DNA of 64,000 nucleotides from Halichondria panicea (taxonomy: Eukaryota > Porifera > Demospongiae > Suberitida > Halichondriidae), in assembly GCF_963675165.1 (NCBI RefSeq), contig NC_087392.1, forward strand, positions 4,361,442 to 4,425,441, read 5' to 3'. How positions within the stretch are numbered: the first letter of the stretch is position 1; each line of letters opens with the position of its first letter. Positions 45,110 through 57,869 of this stretch are shown one piece after another. Under the pieces are notes generated by a model that made no database searches, was not told the origin of the DNA, and saw only the letters and a list, made by a program, of their open reading frames with translations. Both the position numbers and the translations under genes were made by a program.

Positions 45110-47590
45110 AGTATAAGTGTATATCAGTGACTGTCTAATTCAGCTATCTAGATCGAAAAAGGGTGGATAGTTTTATGCTGTGTATGTTGGGTGTGTTAGA
45201 TATCATGTGCAGAGTAGATATTCACGACCCATTTGCATCATTAGTTACAATACCACGGAATGCCTTACATTGTGGTGGTCGTTCCTTAGCAACAATAACT
45301 AACCTTGCATGGTGGTGTTAATGGTTAGTGCATGTCATAACTAAGAACCAGTACTCTTGAGATACGACTATTATTGACGACATGCACTCTATACACTGCA
45401 TGGTGAGAGCCATCCTATAATATATAGAGCCCAGTCACAGAGATACTGCATGCTCCCAGCCTCGTGTGGGAGGATATGAGTCTAATGTCTGACTTTGAGT
45501 CACAAACTCTGCACACAATGCAAGCTGTGCACTGTGTGTGTGTGCAGTGGCGTAGGAAGCAAGCTTGGAAAAGTGCTTTATTGGCTGTATGTTAAACTGA
45601 TAAAATGTCGCTTAAAGAACATGCTCAGGGAAAAATGTGGTCTTCCTTTACAAATTGAGACCCAGTAGTAAAATGTGGACTAAACAGAAGTCGATTGCCC
45701 CACATTGCCCCCATGCACTTATAATATATATTACCACCACTTATATATTACCAGATGGCTACTAAGAAACTTTTTGCCGACATGTTGCAAGACACTTATA
45801 GTAAGAGTGTCGTTGACAGCACTGTTATATACCTGCCCTAACAAATGACGACGATAATGTGGCCAGATATATTGTTGGATACGTTCCTTTCAAAATGCTA
45901 AGAAAGTATGAAAAGAGCTAGGTCTAGAAAGGCTCTTATAATACTGAAGTTGTAGGATGTCTGCACTCAATGGCAGTGAATGGAGAAGAAAGCAGTTCAG
46001 TAGATTATATACTAGAAGTAATTGCAAGTAATTGCAAGTGCAGTTGCTGCACATTAATGCAACATTAATGCAATTAATGTTGCTGCAACATTAATTTCAC
46101 CTACATTTACAAAACTGACCAGTTCACATGTGTGCTTATTAAAAACCAAATTAGAGTGAATTTTCATCTCATCCCATGCAGACAAGAACAATCTTTCTCT
46201 TCCAAAATTTGAGCTTCTTTAACCAACTGTGCATGCATCTACTTCTGCCGAAAAACCAACACCTGCTTTTATCCATGAGTATAATCGTGCAGAGTCTTTT
46301 CAGATGGTAGAGAAATCAATCCAACGCATTTGCTTAACACTTTTAACTCTATTAGCTGATAACTGCTAATCCCACAAATTACGCAAGGTCGAAGGAGTCT
46401 ATATAGGAAATTTCTTAATAGCTGTAGTGAGCAAAACAGTTGTACCAATGTATATGCATGTTTCGAAATGGAAAGCACAACAAATCGATAATCGAGATAT
46501 AGCTGCCAAATGCGGCTGCCAAATGCGGACCTGAAATATCAGTGAGGTGGCTTAGTTGGTTCCACTCACTTTGCGGAAAGGCTGGTGTGCGTTTGGGAGG
46601 CGTCTGTTTGGTACTCTTTGAGAGCTTTGCTTCACCTCCACCACTGCGTGTTCTGACATCATAGATTGATATATTGACATCACCGTGAAATTAGTTGCCC
46701 AACTATGCGACAACTGTATAGTGCATGTGTTTACATGTACATGCTATTAACGTTACATCACATAGTGAAATTGAGAAGCAGTTTTGCCGAATTGGGTATG
46801 GGAAATATATATTTGTGAGAGTATGTAACAAATCGTGCTCTCCTACACACAATAATATTATTACCTGATGCTAAGCTGTATTGCTGGTGAGTCCCAGAGC
46901 ATTGGCCTCCAGCTCCCAGGAGTGAGATGTGTTGTAGAGTTGTTGTTTTTTTAGTCTCTCCCTCCTTTGGAGAAGTTACGAGCATGTGGAAGATGATACG
47001 CCACCACCAGTACGGTATTCAATATACTGGAGTAAATTACACAACACTGTAACAGCACAAACTCCCTGCTTATTCTTGCACAGGCAGCAGGTCATGTCTA
47101 TTTACTCAACTGCACAAACAGGACATCATTCAAAGTCAGTCAACAGGCACGCACACGCACGCACATGCACACACTTTTTACTGTAAAGAGCTCAATTAAA
47201 GTCGGACTCATATCTTCCCGTGGCCTTGCAAAAGTCTACTATCACGTCCATCCTTGGATCACATGTAGGTGCTCAGTATCTGGTATTCAATACAAACAAA
47301 AACTAGACCATTGGACTCATTACTGACACCACCAAACTTCAAAACCATAATTTATATTCATTTGCGTATAGTTTGCTAGGTAACGGTCACTAAATTATGG
47401 TTTTGAAACCATAGATATTAACGATGCACATCCGGCTAGAATATCTACTCTGCAAATGACAAATGCCTAACTATAGATATAATATCTATGGCCTAACACA
47501 CTCAACAAGCACGTAAAAAGTAAAAATCACCCACCTAGCTTTTCTGGCTGGTTTAAACTGTACACCTATATATAGTTAGCTAACAAGTCT
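45110..47590. other. Spacer with family 5' flanks
   Basis: 45180-45240 is the inverted 5' flank of copy 5. 'gtgcagtggcgtaggaag' at about 45543 looks like a transposon terminus without a partner. 47010-47150 and 47380-47470 (ttaacgatgcacatccg, caaatgacaaatgcctaac) match the 5' flank of copy 3. No gene is supported. Confidence 0.45.
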
Positions 47591-47598
47591 ATATAGCT

Positions 47599-49807
47599 AT
47601 GGCCGAGAGAAAAGACAATGAACAAGAATACTTATTCAGAAATGTTCAACTCTTCAAGAATGCTACCCTTGGTACTGGCTCCTATGGGGCAGTGTGTAAA
47701 GCCAAGTGTGACCAGCTACTCTGTGCTGCTAAGCTACTCTATCCAGTGCTCTTCCAAATGACTGTTCCAGATCCTGGCAAAGAACATAGACACCCGTTTA
47801 GAAGATTCGAAACTGAGTGTGCGTTTCTGAGTCGTGTCAACCACCCCAACATTGTACAGTACCTGGGGACCTATCGCGATCCGGACACAAATGCACCAGT
47901 TCTTCTCATGGAGCTCATGGACGAGAGTCTGACACACTTCCTGGAGTCATCACCTGGAGATATTCCCTACCACATCCAAGTCAACCTCTCCTATAACATA
48001 GTTCAAGCACTTGCCTTTCTCCACTCCAATGGGATCATCCATCGCGACCTCTCCAGCAACAATGTCCTACTCATTGCAGGCAATCGAGCCAAAGTCACCG
48101 ATTTCGGAATGTCCAAATTCAGGGACATAAACGCCACCCGACTAGCCACAATGACCACATGCCCGGGAACACCAGCCTTCATGTCTCCCGAGGCACTAAA
48201 TGAACCACCAGTGTACACAGAGAAACTAGATACCTTCTCATTTGGTGTGCTTCTAGTTCAGACTACAACTCGACAATTTCCAAAGCCAACAGATTCATAT
48301 GAAATGAGAGAACTGTTTGATCCACGATTTCCGAACCAAGCAATTCGAGCCAAAGTTCCAGTGCCTGAGATAGAGAGAAGACAAGCCCACATCAGCCTGA
48401 TTGAGCCCACCCATCCTCTGCTGCCGATTGCTCATCATTGCCTCAAAGATAAAGATGCTGAACGACCATCTTCCCAGCAGCTTTGCCAAATACTAGATGC
48501 TCTCAAGAGGACACCACAGTACCAAGAAGGCTCCCAACAAGACCTGGACCAGGTGATTAGAGAGAAAGATGAACAAATTACTGAACAACTACAAGCAAAT
48601 CACCACCTTATAATAGAAAATGAAATGGTGATGAGAGAAAAGAATGAGCAAATTGCACAAAAAGACATGCAGCTACAAACACATCAAGAGACATTAACAA
48701 AAAGCTATAAACAATTACATACACAAGCGAATGAAATTCAAACCCTCCAAGCAACCCTTCAACATGAGGCTGAAGCCAGAGAAAAACAGCTGAGGAAACT
48801 CAACCAAGAGTTGCAATCAAGTAAGGAGAATACTTTTGCCCTCCGACAAGTCATCGATCAACGAGACAGAGAAGTATCTCAACTGAGACAAACGTTGGCA
48901 AGTTAAGAACGAGGAAATTCACGACCTATCGACTCGAATGCACCAAGTTGCACTGCAAGATGAACAAGCTACACTAATGAAACCTGTTACAATACAGTCA
49001 CTACCTGAGGTACATGTGGATATTGGGTATGGATCATCAGCCGTGACTGGAAACAAGGCATACTTTAATTCATTTGGATCTACAACTGTTTATGAATTCA
49101 GCAACAATCAGTGGCACAAGTTACCACCTTGCCCTAACAAGGACTTCACTATTGTCTGTGTTGATGATAAGATCACAACTGTGGGGGGACGGTCAGGGAC
49201 ACAACGCGGCTATAGTAACAAACTCTACAGCTACATTAACAACAAATGGGTCGAACACTTCCCTCCTATACCAACCGGACGGTGGGGACCTGGAGCTGTG
49301 TACGCTAACAACACACTTGTAGCGGCTGGGGGATATTGTGATTTAAAAAGTTTAAATACTGTCGAAATATTAAACAATGCTAATATGCGATGGTCTATTG
49401 TTAGCTCACTACCTGTGCCAACCTATCAACCATCAACAACGATCTGTGGAGACTATGTGTACATACACCCACGTTTTAATGATGAGCAAGAGCAGTATTC
49501 CGTGTACAAATGCTCATTAAGACAACTAACTCAGTCCCAGCCAAGCTCAGCTATATGGGAGAAGATTACCCCTTTGCCAGTTACACATTCCACTCTTGCT
49601 ACCATCAATGGTCACCTGCTGGCAGTGGGTGGGGTGGACTCTAATAGAGATATAACTAAGGACATATATCAGTACAATGAGACATCATGGACTGTCATCA
49701 GTCAAATGTCAACACCTCGATCAGTATGCCACACTGCTGCCCTCCATGGGAACAAACTGATGGTGGTAGGAGGAGATTGTACAGACAGAAAATGTACTTT
49801 TGTATAG
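47599..49807 (+). pseudogene. Kinase-coiled-coil-Kelch family, copy 4 (one frameshift)
   Basis: Open 47599-48906 over the kinase (HRDLSSNN, DFGMSKF intact) and coiled coil, then 48938-49807 over the Kelch propeller in another frame. The two parts are separated by a one-base insertion near 48903 (agttaagaa against agtaagaa in copies 1-3), which creates a TAA. All active-site residues remain, so either the break is recent, is an assembly error, or the kinase-coiled-coil part is made alone. Its coiled coil is longer and differently spaced from that of copy 3. Confidence 0.78.
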
Positions 49808-50299
49808 CTAGTGACTAATTTTTATTTTATTTAGCATTACAGCGTAGAAATAAAATTAATTTGGCAGAAATTAAATACGTTGCTTTGTTAATACCAAGTA
49901 TGTGGGATAGATTAATAGAATTAATTAATCTACCAGTTCCTAAACATCGTCATTAATTGTGGTGATCTTTTATCCTATAATCATCAAATTTAGTCCTCCC
50001 ATTACTTACTGCAAAGGCTGTCGGTCGCAGTACAGCGTGGAAATGGCGGCCTCAGTAATGAGCACAATGGACTCGCAGACCCTCTCCCTCGAAACATTGG
50101 AACTTTGAATTACACTACAATAATTAATATTATTGTTGTACGAATTACAAAAACAAAAACGAAAAAATCAGCTATATACATAGGTAAATTACTTCAACTA
50201 TGCGAGCAGTGCACCCAGTAAATAATTATTAAGAGGTGCACGATAACTAGAACATGCCCCGAACACCTCATTACATCATACCGTATAATTATTATCTAA
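49808..50299. other. 3' flank of copy 4
   Basis: AT-rich spacer; no gene or repeat recognised. Confidence 0.4.
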
Positions 50300-50306
50300 T
50301 GCTAAC

Positions 50307-51799
50307 CATCGATAGTAGAGGAAGGGGATTGGAAACGAGATCACGTGCGCAATAGAACATACATTGAGAGCTGAGGTCTATTCGCGTTAGACCGCGAATT
50401 GACTAATTTTGAGCGGGCACAAGATTTTTCAGAGTTTTACTCGGTTCTAAAGGTAAGAAACGACTATCTAAGAGCTTTAATGTCAGTATATTTATTAACA
50501 ATATTTTGAGCGTTTTAAGTAAAAAGATGAGCTACAAGTTAGCTATGACTCACCATTCACCTGTTTTTAGCACTGTTTGGGGAGAATCTAGTTTCTGATA
50601 CAGTTTTAGAAGCTAGTAAGCACATTGGCTGTTTCCTTGACTTGAGCATAGCCCCTTTTTTGATATGTAAGCTTTTTGTTGTTCTCCAGTGTTGTGAAAT
50701 AGGTCGAATGGGGTGCTTTCTTTATGCGGGGTGTCCTGATCTGACTGTTCACAATTGAAAGTTTTAGTCTGATTCTTTAAGCTTTACTTCTATATAATTA
50801 TATGAGAATATATAGCTGTACTAACTCGAAAGAAGAATTTTTCCTCAATGAAAAAGTGTGAAAATGTCGTGTAACAGTTGCTCTTTTCCCACACAGGTGT
50901 GATTGTAAATAATGGGCATGGGAAGTCAAAAATTGCATTTTTTCAGCAAAAGAAAAGCAAGAAGCAGCAGATATCCCTCTATAGTCCCATGAGCCTTTAC
51001 CTGAGTCGACCAGCAACTCTTGAATCTCTCCACTTCTTGGTTGCTAAGGCAGTGTTGAACTCTTGCTGTCAAGAACCTGCTCACTATTGTCAAGCTGCCA
51101 AAGTCGATGTCATCGCCACTTTGTGTGTTCATTGCCAGCTCATTTGGACCTTGTCAGTACGTTCTGAATATACCCTTAGATCCCTCTCTCAACTCATCAC
51201 TCCAGTTCTTTCAACCTAAGTTACCTTCACCAGCGTCCTGTGCTATTTCGATTGAGATCCATTGATTCCCTGAACTTTTGTGATGGAAATCCTGGCCTTA
51301 AAAGATTTGTGGAAGCATCACTCTTCTACCTTCTACACTACTATAAGTCTATAGTTGATCAGGTAAGTTCTGTCAAAAAATTGTTCACGAACCGTTACAC
51401 AAACGCAGAAGACTCGGACTCTGACAACACATTCTGACTCATATCGTTCGTATCTTTACAATGTCATGGCTTGTCTACAGTTCATAGAATGATGAGTTGT
51501 CATGGATATTTTATATTGAATGATTTATGATCATTATAGTATGGACACATTTCAAGAGTAACTAAAAAAAATGTCAAAACTAAAAGCTTGCATACACACA
51601 TAGCTCAGAGTCCTACTTCCTTGATATGTCTTCACTAGCAGGAGGGCCCACAGAGGAGGATGCAACCATAACCAGCAACACAGATCTATATACTTCCTGT
51701 CTACTTCCGGCCATTCTGCTATGCTTCCGTCTAACACGGACAGTCCATGAAATTGTGTTCACGTGATCTCGTTTCCAATCCCCTTCCTCTACTATTATG
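50307..51799. mobile_element. CATAGAT-family TIR element, 1.5 kb, 7-bp TSD (copy 2)
   Basis: Near-identical sibling of 39603-41133. The ends are slightly diverged (CATCGATAGTAGAGG and CCTCTACTATTATG). TSD TGCTAAC at 50300-50306 and 51800-51806. Differences from copy 1 are small indels and substitutions. Confidence 0.88.
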
Positions 51800-51806
51800 T
51801 GCTAAC

Positions 51807-52731
51807 GTTTAGTATATATAGTTCTAGCTATAATCAATACATTGTTACATGCATGCATGGAATATAAAAATTGTGGGTATAAATGTTTGCGGTACATGCT
51901 TAACCCTTTCCTAGGCATAGCTGCCTTGCATAGAAGTGACGGAATGGGCCAGTTCCTTCTAGAACTATTGGTCTCAGTTTGAGGTGGCATGGCAACTAAA
52001 AAAAATCACTGTATTAGTAAAACCAGTAGGTTTTACATAGGATTGGCAGTGGGTTTGCCCGTGTTTAGCAATATTTCAATTATGTTGACTCATGTTCAAA
52101 CTGTTCTATCTCTGCAGGGACAGGCCACATCAAGAAACTGAATGGACAGATAGTTTATTTAGCCTTTTCTCTCTTTGTATCTCTCATTTCATAATCCATG
52201 AACGTTTTAAATGTATGAATATTGTCATTTTAAAAATTGCACTATTTCGACGTTTCACCGCTCTTTGTCTGACTGACTAAGTAAGTAAGTGAGTAAGTGA
52301 GTAAGTTTTTTGCCCAGCATTTGCTCCAAGTACAGTCATCTCCAGGACATTCTGCACAGGGTTTCCAAACGACTACAACCTGGATTACAAAGCGCTTCTT
52401 CAGATTTGCGATTGCTTCCACGAGGCAGATGACCTCTCAGTCTCTATTTCTCTTATACCTAGACAATTCCGCCATCTTTAATGACTCAGCAATTGCTTTG
52501 TGGCCAATTAATAATAGATAGGCGTGGCTAATAAACCGTGCGCCTAAAATCAGTGCAGCAGTGCTTTTCCAGAGCCTGAGGTGTTGCTTTTCTTCACACT
52601 GTTCAGCTCTAGCTCATCTGAACTGCTTATTCTCCTGTTTAGAGCCATTGTCTGTTGGCTACTGCTTCCATCTACATCACCTTTAAATATGCTAAGTACT
52701 TTCTCCAGACCTTTTGTGTGTCCTACTGTGT
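51807..52731. other. Spacer with a GTAA/GTGA microsatellite
   Basis: A 4-bp tandem run (agtaagtaagtgagtaag) lies at about 52278-52308. No gene is supported elsewhere in the stretch. Confidence 0.5.
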
Positions 52732-53004
52732 CCCTTTACCGGTCAAATTGAAGGTTTAGACCAGCTACAGCTTTTAAAGGCCACACATACTTCCATCGAG
52801 GCAAGCAGCAAGGCATAATCGACTGGTTAGTGTGTGTGTGTGTGTGTGTGCACAGCCATTGACCCACGCCCATCTTCTAAGCTAGTCTGGCCACGCCCTC
52901 TCCAAATTAGCTTGCAAAGAGGGGTTGGGCTGACCCACAAATTCAAATTCAAACTAAAGTGATGACCCTTTTCCTGAATGGAACGATTGAACGGTAAAGG
53001 GTTA
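52732..53004. mobile_element. TIR element, ACCCTTTACCG family (copy 2)
   Basis: Starts CCCTTTACCGGTCAAATTG and ends with inverted AACGGTAAAGGGTTAT. Inverted relative to, and shorter than, 19747-20341. It contains a (GT)n run at 52831-52849. Confidence 0.6.
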
Positions 53005-53270
53005 TAGGACAACTAGTTTCAACTACTTGTGGTGGCTGTGGAATGCTCCAGACGCATGAAAAACGTTTTCTGCCTACCACTGACAGGGGCGATCCTAGGA
53101 TTCAGTCAATGGAGGGGAAAAAAAAAAAAAAAAAGTGCTCATTGCGCGCAGCAAATTTTAAACCACGCCCACTTCCGGGGTGTCAGCAACGCCCACTGTT
53201 TTCTAGATGGTGCACAGTACTGACAGTGTACAGTGCCATCAGCAAGTCAAGAATGTTTATGACCAGAAGT

Positions 53271-53369
53271 AGTCTCATGAATCAGCCGCCGCTCTTTTGG
53301 AACCAAAAGTTCCAAAAGAACGGCGGCTGATTCATGGTTCCAAAAGAACGGCGGCTGATTCATGAGACT
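53271..53369. repeat. Palindrome plus direct repeat
   Basis: The block 'tgaatcagccgccg...cttttggaac' is followed by its inverse, and then by a second copy of the inverse ending CATGAGACT. A three-copy inverted/direct array. Confidence 0.8.
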
Positions 53370-53585
53370 AGACCAGAAGCTCAATTCGCCTGGGATGGCA
53401 AACTCTAGCCAACTCTTCTTAAGGTATGTCAAATGTCAATGCAATCATGTCTAGTCTAGTCTCTGTGTAAATGTAGAAGTGTAAGTGATGATAAACGTTT
53501 GTTCCTTTGCTTGATCTGACGACAGTCTTGATTCTTTTCTTTTCAGGCCACTAAAAGATTGATCAGCTTACCAGGAGGTGACAGG

Positions 53586-54977
53586 CTAGTTGGGCGGAGC
53601 CCGACCGTCCCTGACGGGAGGTAGGGTTTCAAGCCTATGTCAGGATTTGTCTTTGCTGCAACTATAGTTGCAGCCCAATCAGATTGCAGCATTTCTACTG
53701 TGGTCTGTGTCACGTCCGGTTGTAGCCTCGATCCCAGGCCGAGTTTTCGCTTTTATAACGGTTAGGCGAACAACTAGGCCTGGTACTAGTTGTCTGCGCA
53801 TGCGTCAATCGTTAGTCAGATTCTGACTAATGGATATTCTCGTTCACTTTTGTGACATTTATATTCGTGTACTATCGTGTACTAGAAGTCAGTTCCCGTT
53901 TTATCATTATTGGAATGGCTCTTAGCTGAAGCTTCTCTCTTCTCTGAAGCTTAGAAAACATTATTCTGAAGACTGAACAACAAGGGAAGAGGTATAAAGC
54001 TTTGTCAAGTCAAGGTCAGACATTTTTGTGTGGGCCCTGTGCTATCATCATGTTTGGCAAGATCTAGGTAGACTATAGTTTCATCATTAATATGGTGGAT
54101 CAAGTGAAGAGTGTGAGCTAGAGAACTTGGTGCTGCCATCATCAGCTCGTCGACAATGACACTATAACCTGTTTAAAATACGAGAAATTTAATATAGATC
54201 TACAGGTATTTAGAATGTCTACTTCTCTGTACAGGAGCAATGGCTAATATCCAGCTATCCCAACAGTGCTCCTCTTGGCTACTAATGGACGAGACTGGAC
54301 AGTTTAAGGTAAGGGTTTAACCGTGTTTGGTTTCTTTAATATTGTCCTATACTTACAGGACTGGAGTATGACCTGCTCGTTCGAGCGTTGCTGGGTAGCT
54401 CAGAGGCATCAAGAGAATCTACGTTTTCTCAAGCAAAGTTTAACTGAGTTACGAGTTGGGGCCTAGAATCAGAGAAGTCCAGCAGCCTGCTAAATCGTTG
54501 AAACGTAATTTGAAGACATTCAATCATCTTGAAGTTGCCCTGGGTCACTGTAATCGTGCTGCAGCACAACTGGCAACTCCCCAGGCCCTTGTGAAGCAGC
54601 TCCCTATGTGCATATTTTGTGTGTACTCACTCTGTGCATTTTCTGTGTACAAATTTCGATTATTGATTTATTAAATATTTTTGCCGACCACAAATACAAT
54701 GAAAATTTGACGCATGCGCAGACAACTAGTACCAGGCCTAGTTGTTCGCCTAACCGTTATAAAAGCGAAAACTCGGCCTGGGATCGAGGCTAGTCTGGTT
54801 GCACAACCTCAAGCAAGATAAAATTGGTTAACACCCACTTCAGAATAATAATATTCATAGAATAAAATGATTATTCATAGCTGCTTATCAGCGTGTTACA
54901 TAATTCAGCAAGACAAATCCTGACATAGGCTTGAAACCCGACCTCCCGTCAGGGACGGTCGGGCTCCGCCCAACTAG
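53586..54977. mobile_element. TIR element with CTAGTTGGGCGGAGCCC ends, 7-bp TSD
   Basis: About 70-bp terminal inverted repeats (CTAGTTGGGCGGAGCCCGAC mirrored at 54977) and TSD TGACAGG (53579-53585, 54978-54984). It hosts the element at 53723-54792. Non-coding. Confidence 0.8.
53723..54792. mobile_element. Nested TIR element, TAGCCTCGATCCCAGGC ends, 9-bp TSD (Mutator-like)
   Basis: About 88-bp inverted repeats, from TAGCCTCGATCCCAGGCCGA to its mirror ending at 54792. Flanked by GTCCGGTTG and GTCTGGTTG (8 of 9 identical). Long TIRs and a 9-bp TSD suggest a non-autonomous Mutator-like element. Its end sequence also occurs singly near 22979 and 59647. No transposase is seen in the interior. Confidence 0.7.
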
Positions 54978-55684
54978 TGACAGGCAGCGTACAAAGTATT
55001 ACCACCAGTACCTTGATGTTGAGGAAAAGAGACTTTGTAGTTTACATTGCAAACATTGATTATTATTAAATACATGTAGGCTTAATTATATAATTATACT
55101 ATACATTCATGTACCTCATGTGCCTGGATCCAAGAACCTTGTTGTGCTGCATGTTGTGAAGCAAGCTCAAGTGTTCTATGTGTTTGATACAGCAAACCAC
55201 TTCCTGCTGCCTAGCCTTATTATTGAGCCCCTCCCCACTCTTTACTAGTTCCCATGGATCCCAGTAACGATCGAAGAAAAGCAAGTTTTTTAGGCCAGCT
55301 TAGCTAGCTAGATCTAACTGGTATAAAGTTATTGTAACTATCACTATTAAGCTGTAGATAGCTGCAGTAAGTGTAGTTTCCTTCTAGCCAGCCAGTGATG
55401 GTTGAACTATCTACTTGAGCTTCTCTGAGTCTGGATAGGGTGCCGGCTGGAGCACCAGAGTCTGGATGGGGGTGCTGGAGCACCCTAAGCACCACCCTGT
55501 GTACGCCCCTGACTGAATCTGTTTAACTATAAAAGGGACCGTTTCAGGTTACTGAGTGGAGGGTGGGCTTTAGGTAACTTCAGCCATACTATGCCAGTAT
55601 CTAGATAGTGGCACAGTTCAAGGCTTGACCTGTGCCATATGGCAGATATTGGCACAGTGTTTCCTTTGTTCTGCCCACTCAAAA

Positions 55685-56133
55685 TGCAACAAATATTGCT
55701 AACACGCAATGGTCAAATGTTAGCTCACTACCAGCTGTGCCAACAGATCAACCATCATTAACGATCTGTGAAGACTATGTGTATACATACACCCACGAAC
55801 TGATGATGATCAAGAGAAGTATTCAGTGTACAAATGCTCATTAAGACAACTAACTCTTTCCCAGCCAAGCTCAGCTATATGGGAGACCCTTTGCCAGTTA
55901 GCTATTCCTCTCTTGCTACCATCAATGAACACCTGCTGGCAGTGGGTGGGGAGGACTCCAATGGAGATAGAACGAAGGACATATATCAGTACAACATGAC
56001 ACCATGGACTGTCGTTAGTCAAATATCAACACCGCGAGCATTATGCTTCACTGTTGTCCTCCCTGGGAACAAGTTAATGGTAGTGGGAGGAGATGGTACA
56101 TTGAGAAAATGTAAAATATCTACTTTTGTATAG
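55685..56133 (+). pseudogene. Kelch 3' fragment, copy 6
   Basis: Begins abruptly inside the Kelch region (NIANTQWSNVSSLPAVPTD) and ends LRKCKISTFV. It is nearly identical to copy 1 from about 27620. Small indels (extra TA in the VYIHP codons, loss of several bases before PLPVSYSS) break the frame. It is part of the segmental duplication with 27620-29890. Confidence 0.85.
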
Positions 56134-57539
56134 TGACTAACTTTCTTATTGCAGTATATCTCATAGACAAAATTAGTGTGTTGATAATTATATATGTTGT
56201 ATATGAATATTTAGAACACACATACCTTTGATTATAAGTGTATACGTATCTGTGTGCTTTGCTTCAAGTCCATCCTCGGCACCGAGTGCACTATATATAG
56301 CATTGAAACACGTGGGCTAGGTGTCTTCTAAAGGGTATGTCACATGAGCCTGCCGTTTGTACAAAGCTAGCTTGACTTGTTAAACCAGTTTTGTATACCT
56401 CGCTATAATTATTTAAAGCATTCAACGTCTTGTATTGTTATAAAAAAAAAGTTGCTTAAATCACCCTTTACTTGCCATTGACGCCTTAAGGCAATAAATG
56501 ATAACCTGCACTGCGTCCATCAAAATTTCAAATGGAGCACACAAAGTTGCTAAAATCGAGCATGTCGTAAACTGTAATTTTTCGCCTGTGTTTGGGCGCA
56601 CTCCCTCGACAAATGTGTGGTGGGGGGTACCCGGTTCTTAATGAAGGTTCCCTTTAATTAATCGGGGTTCGAAAGGGGCTGTGCCCCGGCCAGGCCTCAC
56701 CTTGTTTTAGGATTTGAATACCCCGTTATTCAGTTTGGTACCACCCACATCATGTCTTGATATAGGTGTCGTCCTGCAGTTAATACTTCGAGGCTGTCGA
56801 AAACATCAAGGATCCCCTGCACATTTCGACCATTATTTGCGAAAGGGGAGAGGATTCACGAGGGTATACTGGGTTGGGTTACCAATGAATGGGGAAAAAA
56901 GATGAGGTCAGTGGGTGAAAGCTTGTTGCAGAAATCTGCACGAATCGGGCGAGGTAGCTATAGCAGATATTGATATTTAGCGAGATCTTCGGCAGGTAGT
57001 CTCGATTTCCAGCCTCTTTGCAAGATACGAAGTATGGGAGGGCGTGGCCAGACTATTTGGCAGGTACATACCCAGTTAAAGAACAATTAAGTCATTTAAA
57101 GCACGGTCATGTGATACTTGTGCCCAAGATATTGGCTGGAGATCATGTCATCAGCACTAGAAACATACAACCAGCGAGCATTAATTTTATTGGCAAAATG
57201 AAAATCAAATTGACTATTTCTATTTTGGCGTTGCTGCGTAAGTGTTGTTAATTACGTGAGAATATTGGCGTATGACAGTGCCTACCTAAATCATTGAATA
57301 GGTCAATTGACAACCATGCACCTGCTACAATATTGAGATAATGTTTGAGGGACGCCCGGGAAGCAATTTGTGCACATCAAACCACACCCACTGCCTCTCT
57401 TACGACTAACCCACAACACAAACAGCCACAATCTTCTATCACACATGGTTCACCTACATGCACTCACCACGTCGACCCTCATTGACCCTGAGTGACCTCT
57501 CCACCACGCCCCTGTACAACGTCTACGCACCGTACTGAA

Positions 57540-57860
57540 CACCTTGTCCGGGAGCTGACTCAGCACTTGTGACTTGAGCCTCCGAAATTTGAAGGGTGTC
57601 ATGATCTGCTTGGCATATGTGTGTGTATGGGGGGATATGTAGTGTAGTAAAAACCGTATGTACAGGCAAAGATATGAATTGGCATATATAGCGAATTGAA
57701 TTGATGTAGCGAATTTCCGTAGCCTCAGTTGAATCACCCACAGACTCAAGCCTATTATGTGTGCACCTCATGCAGAGCCACCTTAGGGTAGAAACAAGAG
57801 CTCCAGCAGGTTGTTCTGTAGTGGAGTCCCCGTGAGCAGAAGTCTCCTCTTAGCCTGTAT
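57540..57860 (-). pseudogene. SMARCAD1-like exon fragments (copy 2)
   Basis: The complement encodes the [13 protein letters not shown] segment (57790-57860, eroded) and, downstream, AKQIMTPFKFRRLKSQVLSQ then LPDKVFST (57538-57605), matching [24 protein letters not shown] of SMARCAD1. Collinear but incomplete; counterpart of 29330-29720. Confidence 0.75.
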
Positions 57861-57869
57861 AGCAATACC

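Larger units (their letters stand above)
53084..55511. mobile_element. TIR element, CAGGGGCG ends, 5-bp TSD, with nested elements
   Basis: Left CAGGGGCGATCC and right TACGCCCCTG, bounded by ACTGA on both sides (53079-53083, 55512-55516). It carries the nested elements at 53586-54977 and a palindrome at 53271. No transposase ORF. Confidence 0.6.

Noticed and set aside
40200-51220. ORFs inside the CATAGAT elements as transposase
   Set aside because: Short, broken differently in the two copies, and with no DDE or zinc-finger pattern.
55304-55709. Short minus-strand ORFs around 55.3-55.7 kb
   Set aside because: Composition of transposon end sequence; no domain or splice support.
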